Source: JBKHBQ01 sp046542305
GTDB lineage: Bacteria > Bacteroidota > Bacteroidia > Bacteroidales > 4484-276
DNA: 9,296 bases
Direction of reading: 5' to 3'
NCBI GenBank assembly: GCA_046542305.1
Contig: JBKHBQ010000156.1
Coordinates: 1-9,296 of the forward strand
The first letter of the stretch is position 1. Each line of letters starts with the position of its first letter. The notes beneath the pieces are model-generated. The model ran no database searches. It was not told where the DNA came from and saw nothing but the letters and a program-made list of their open reading frames with translations. Made by a program: the position numbers and the translations under genes. This document shows, piece by piece, positions 7,429 through 9,296 of this stretch.

Positions 7429-8382
7429 ATGATCCTCGATATTTTTTTCATTGTTATTGGCCTGGTCATGCTGGTGCTTGGTGCCGAAGGTTTCGTAAAA
7501 GGAGCTTCGGTGGTAGCCAAAAAACTCAGGGTATCCGAGCTGGCCATTGGGCTGACGGTGGTGGCTTTCGGTACTTCGACCCCCGATCTTGTGGTAAACA
7601 GTTTTGCCTCCTTCCAGGGCAATTCTGACCTGGTGTTCGGAAATGTTCTCGGAAGTAACAATTTCAATCTTTTTATGATCCTGGGCATTGCCGGGCTGAT
7701 CACACCCATGGTGGTGCAGTCGAGCACGGCCTGGCGCGAAATTCCCATCTCGTTTGCCGCTGCGCTGCTGGTTTTTATCCTGGTAAACGACGGCATCACC
7801 GGCTTTGAAACCTCCAATGCGCTCGGATATGCAGATGCGATCATTCTGGCTGTTTGTTTCATCGGATTCCTGTACTATGTCAAACGTCAGCTAAAAAGCG
7901 AACCTGGCGGAAAGGCAGAGGAAATCCGGATGCTTTCAACCTCCCGGACCATCTTGTTTATCGTGCTGGGGTTGGCCGGATTGGTCATCGGAGGACGTCT
8001 TGTGGTGGACTATGCCGTAGCACTGGCAACTGGACTCGGCGTAAGCGAAAAGGTAATCGGCCTTACCATCGTAGCTGCCGGCACTTCGCTGCCCGAACTG
8101 GCCACTTCGGTAATTGCCGCAATCAGGAAAAACAACGATATTGCAGTGGGCAACATCATCGGCTCCAACGTGTTCAACTTGTTGTTAATCCTTTCGGTGA
8201 GCGCTTTCGTGCAGCCATTGAATTATAATCCCTCCTTCAACACTGATCTTTACCTGCTGGGCGGAGGTACTTTGCTTCTCTTTATCGGGATGTGGACGGG
8301 CGGCCGGAAAAAGCTCGACCGCTGGGAAGCGGTTTTGCTGCTGGTTACGTTTGTTATTTACACGGTAGTTTTGCTTGGATAA
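7429..8382 (+). CDS. Calcium/cation (Na+/Ca2+) antiporter, CaCA family (YrbG-like)
   Basis: 317 residues, about ten membrane helices arranged as two inverted homologous halves, as in NCX-type antiporters that exchange Ca2+ for Na+ or H+ across the inner membrane. Alpha-1 repeat: GLTVVAFGTSTPD (41-53) followed by GNVLGSNNFN (71-80). Alpha-2 repeat: GLTIVAAGTSLPE (211-223) followed by GNIIGSNVFN (241-250). A charged loop (about 152-173) joins the halves and faces the cytoplasm in the family. The alpha-2 glutamate (E223) is the standard ion ligand; in alpha-1 the same position is D53, a conservative but unusual change. The ATG at 7429 is preferred to an in-frame TTG two codons earlier because it is a standard start and gives a normal short N-terminus before helix 1. 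It lies 44 bp after corA, so the two cation transporters may form one unit. The stop is only 4 bp from that of convergent tag. The exact ion specificity is not readable. Confidence 0.9.
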   Translation: MILDIFFIVIGLVMLVLGAEGFVKGASVVAKKLRVSELAIGLTVVAFGTSTPDLVVNSFASFQGNSDLVFGNVLGSNNFNLFMILGIAGLITPMVVQSSTAWREIPISFAAALLVFILVNDGITGFETSNALGYADAIILAVCFIGFLYYVKRQLKSEPGGKAEEIRMLSTSRTILFIVLGLAGLVIGGRLVVDYAVALATGLGVSEKVIGLTIVAAGTSLPELATSVIAAIRKNNDIAVGNIIGSNVFNLLLILSVSAFVQPLNYNPSFNTDLYLLGGGTLLLFIGMWTGGRKKLDRWEAVLLLVTFVIYTVVLLG

Positions 8383-8386
8383 ACGA

Positions 8387-8956
8387 TTACGTCAGTTCTG
8401 CGTGGCGGAAGCAATCGGTGGTATGATCGTTCACCATGCCCATCGCCTGCAAGTAGGCATAGATAATGGTGGAGCCCACAAAGCTGAATCCGCGCTTTTT
8501 CAAATCCCTGCTGATGCGATCCGAAAGATCCGTTTTTGCAGGAACCTCATCCATAGATTCAAAATGATTGACGAGGGTTTGATGATCCGTGAAATGCCAG
8601 ATGTATTTGTCGAAAGATCCCCATTCATCGATCACTTCCATAAACCGCTGTGCATTATTGACGGCTGCTTTGATTTTCAGCTTATTTCTGATGATGCCAG
8701 GGTCGTTCAGCAGCTCATCGAATTTTTCGTTGCCGTAAGCGGCAATTCTGGCGTAGTCGAAATCATCAAAGGCTTTCCTGAAGTTTTCGCGTTTTCGAAG
8801 GATGGTAAGCCAACTGAGGCCCGCCTGGAAAGCATCGAGCAGCATATATTCGAAATGCTTCCGGTCGTCGTGTACCGGCACACCCCATTCCTCGTCGTGA
8901 TATTCAAAAAAAACGGGATTGGCAGAGGCCCAGCGGCAGCGGTTTACTTGTTTCAT
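8387..8956 (-). CDS. tag: DNA-3-methyladenine glycosylase I
   Basis: 189 residues, matching the family length. Tag removes 3-methyladenine (and 3-methylguanine) from alkylated DNA, starting base excision repair. It is a helix-hairpin-helix glycosylase with a structural zinc site. The zinc ligands are all present with the E. coli spacing: C7 and H20 (E. coli C4, H17), H178 and C182 (H175, C179). YHDEEWGVP (19-27), QAGLSW (44-49) and KKRGFSFVGSTI correspond to conserved blocks; Y19 and W49 match the base-pocket Tyr16 and Trp46. The pocket glutamate Glu38 is replaced by Asp at D41. The ATG at 8954-8956 fits the family N-terminus exactly (MKQVNRCRWA). A small secreted-protein gene ends 22 bp upstream on the same strand, so tag could be the second gene of that transcript. 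The gene overlaps nothing and ends 4 bp from the antiporter gene. Confidence 0.93.
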   Translation of the reverse strand: MKQVNRCRWASANPVFFEYHDEEWGVPVHDDRKHFEYMLLDAFQAGLSWLTILRKRENFRKAFDDFDYARIAAYGNEKFDELLNDPGIIRNKLKIKAAVNNAQRFMEVIDEWGSFDKYIWHFTDHQTLVNHFESMDEVPAKTDLSDRISRDLKKRGFSFVGSTIIYAYLQAMGMVNDHTTDCFRHAELT

Positions 8957-8978
8957 CTTATCATTTTTTTGATTTCTT

Positions 8979-9204
8979 TTACCATTCAGAACCTTCGTAC
9001 ACCCTGGCTTCTTTCAGGGTCAGTACGTTGCCCCACATGGTGAAGAACCTGCCCGAAAATTTCAGTATCTGTGCCGGCACCACAAAGGCGGTGTCGGGCA
9101 ATGCAGCCTTCGACTGTGCCGTAGCTGCGGCGTGGCCAAGCAGCAATACAGCCGCCAGCATTGCTCCGGGGAAGTATTTTATTCAGTGCTGTGATGTATT
9201 TCAT
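8979..9204 (-). CDS. Small secreted protein of unknown function, apparent frameshift in the signal peptide
   Basis: I do not recognise this protein. The open frame from the ATG at 9161 to the TAA at 8979-8981 gives 60 residues that begin inside a signal peptide core (MLAAVLLLGHAAATAQS), without the positively charged n-region it needs. The missing part is in another frame: the ATG at 9204 reads MKYITALNKILP and then goes out of register. Removing one base from the AAAA run (minus strand, plus 9177-9180) or from the CCCC run (plus 9168-9171) joins them into a 74-residue product with a complete signal peptide and a likely cleavage near ATAQS. The mature part is about 44 residues, contains FVVPAQILKFSGRFFTMWG, and ends in GSEW. 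Either the gene is mutated, the assembly has an indel in a homopolymer, or translation starts at 9161. It lies 22 bp before tag on the same strand. No clear promoter box is visible in 9205-9296. Confidence 0.5.
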
Positions 9205-9296
9205 GTCAGGTTGTTTTTTTTCGTTAAGTGATAAAATTCAAATTCTTACATGCCAAACTAATATTATTCCCTGAATATCAGAACCACAGCCTGTGC

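Noticed and set aside
8375..9043. Plus-strand open frame of 222 codons opposite tag
   Set aside because: It spans tag and the following gap and has no family features; tag on the minus strand has all zinc-ligand residues and the right length.
9254..9261. TTAGTTTG on the minus strand as a promoter of the small secreted gene
   Set aside because: One mismatch to TAnnTTTG, no -33 element seen before the window edge; too weak to list as a feature.

Overview
The window reads as a chromosomal housekeeping stretch from a member of the Bacteroidota, most likely Bacteroidales-like. Evidence: a 1065-residue DUF2723 (GT117-type) membrane protein of the kind common in that phylum; an Lgt with the 'FIRMGN' form of the active-site loop; an agmatinase next to a bacterial deoxyhypusine-synthase-like gene; no strong Shine-Dalgarno sequences; and two copies of the Bacteroidota-type -7 promoter box TAnnTTTG (both TACTTTTG). 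I see no mobile element, CRISPR array, tRNA or rRNA, and no clear break in base composition.

Layout. 1-782 (+) is the 3' part of lgt (prolipoprotein diacylglyceryl transferase), whose start lies left of the window. It converges on 836-4033 (-), the DUF2723 gene, and the two share a hairpin terminator at 786-812. A 275-bp divergent intergenic region (4034-4308) carries a good promoter box for the rightward genes. Then come speB-like agmatinase (4309-5175) and a deoxyhypusine-synthase-like gene (5261-6280), closed by a strong terminator at 6301-6335. A new promoter box (6400-6407) precedes corA (6473-7384), which is followed 44 bp later by a Ca2+/cation antiporter gene (7429-8382). This pair converges with a 4-bp gap on tag (8387-8956, -). 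Upstream of tag on the same strand is a very short secreted-protein gene (8979-9204) whose signal peptide is split by an apparent one-base frameshift.

How the genes work together. lgt and DUF2723 both act at the cell envelope (lipoprotein lipidation; probable protein glycosylation). The agmatinase and DHS-like genes form the most interesting unit: agmatinase gives putrescine, and the DHS-like protein keeps the catalytic lysine and the NAD site of deoxyhypusine synthase. It has lost three of the residues that hold spermidine in the human enzyme. Bacteria have no eIF5A, so this suggests an NAD-dependent aminobutyl transfer between free amines (for example homospermidine synthesis) or another unassigned reaction. 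corA and the CaCA antiporter are both divalent-cation transporters and may be co-transcribed. tag repairs 3-methyladenine in DNA.

Nothing here is a clearly new multi-gene system. The points most worth checking are the rebuilt DHS-like active site, the frameshifted small secreted gene, and single-residue substitutions at ligand positions in Tag and the antiporter. Residue numbers for reference enzymes (human DHS, E. coli Tag, NCX_Mj) are from memory and were aligned by eye.
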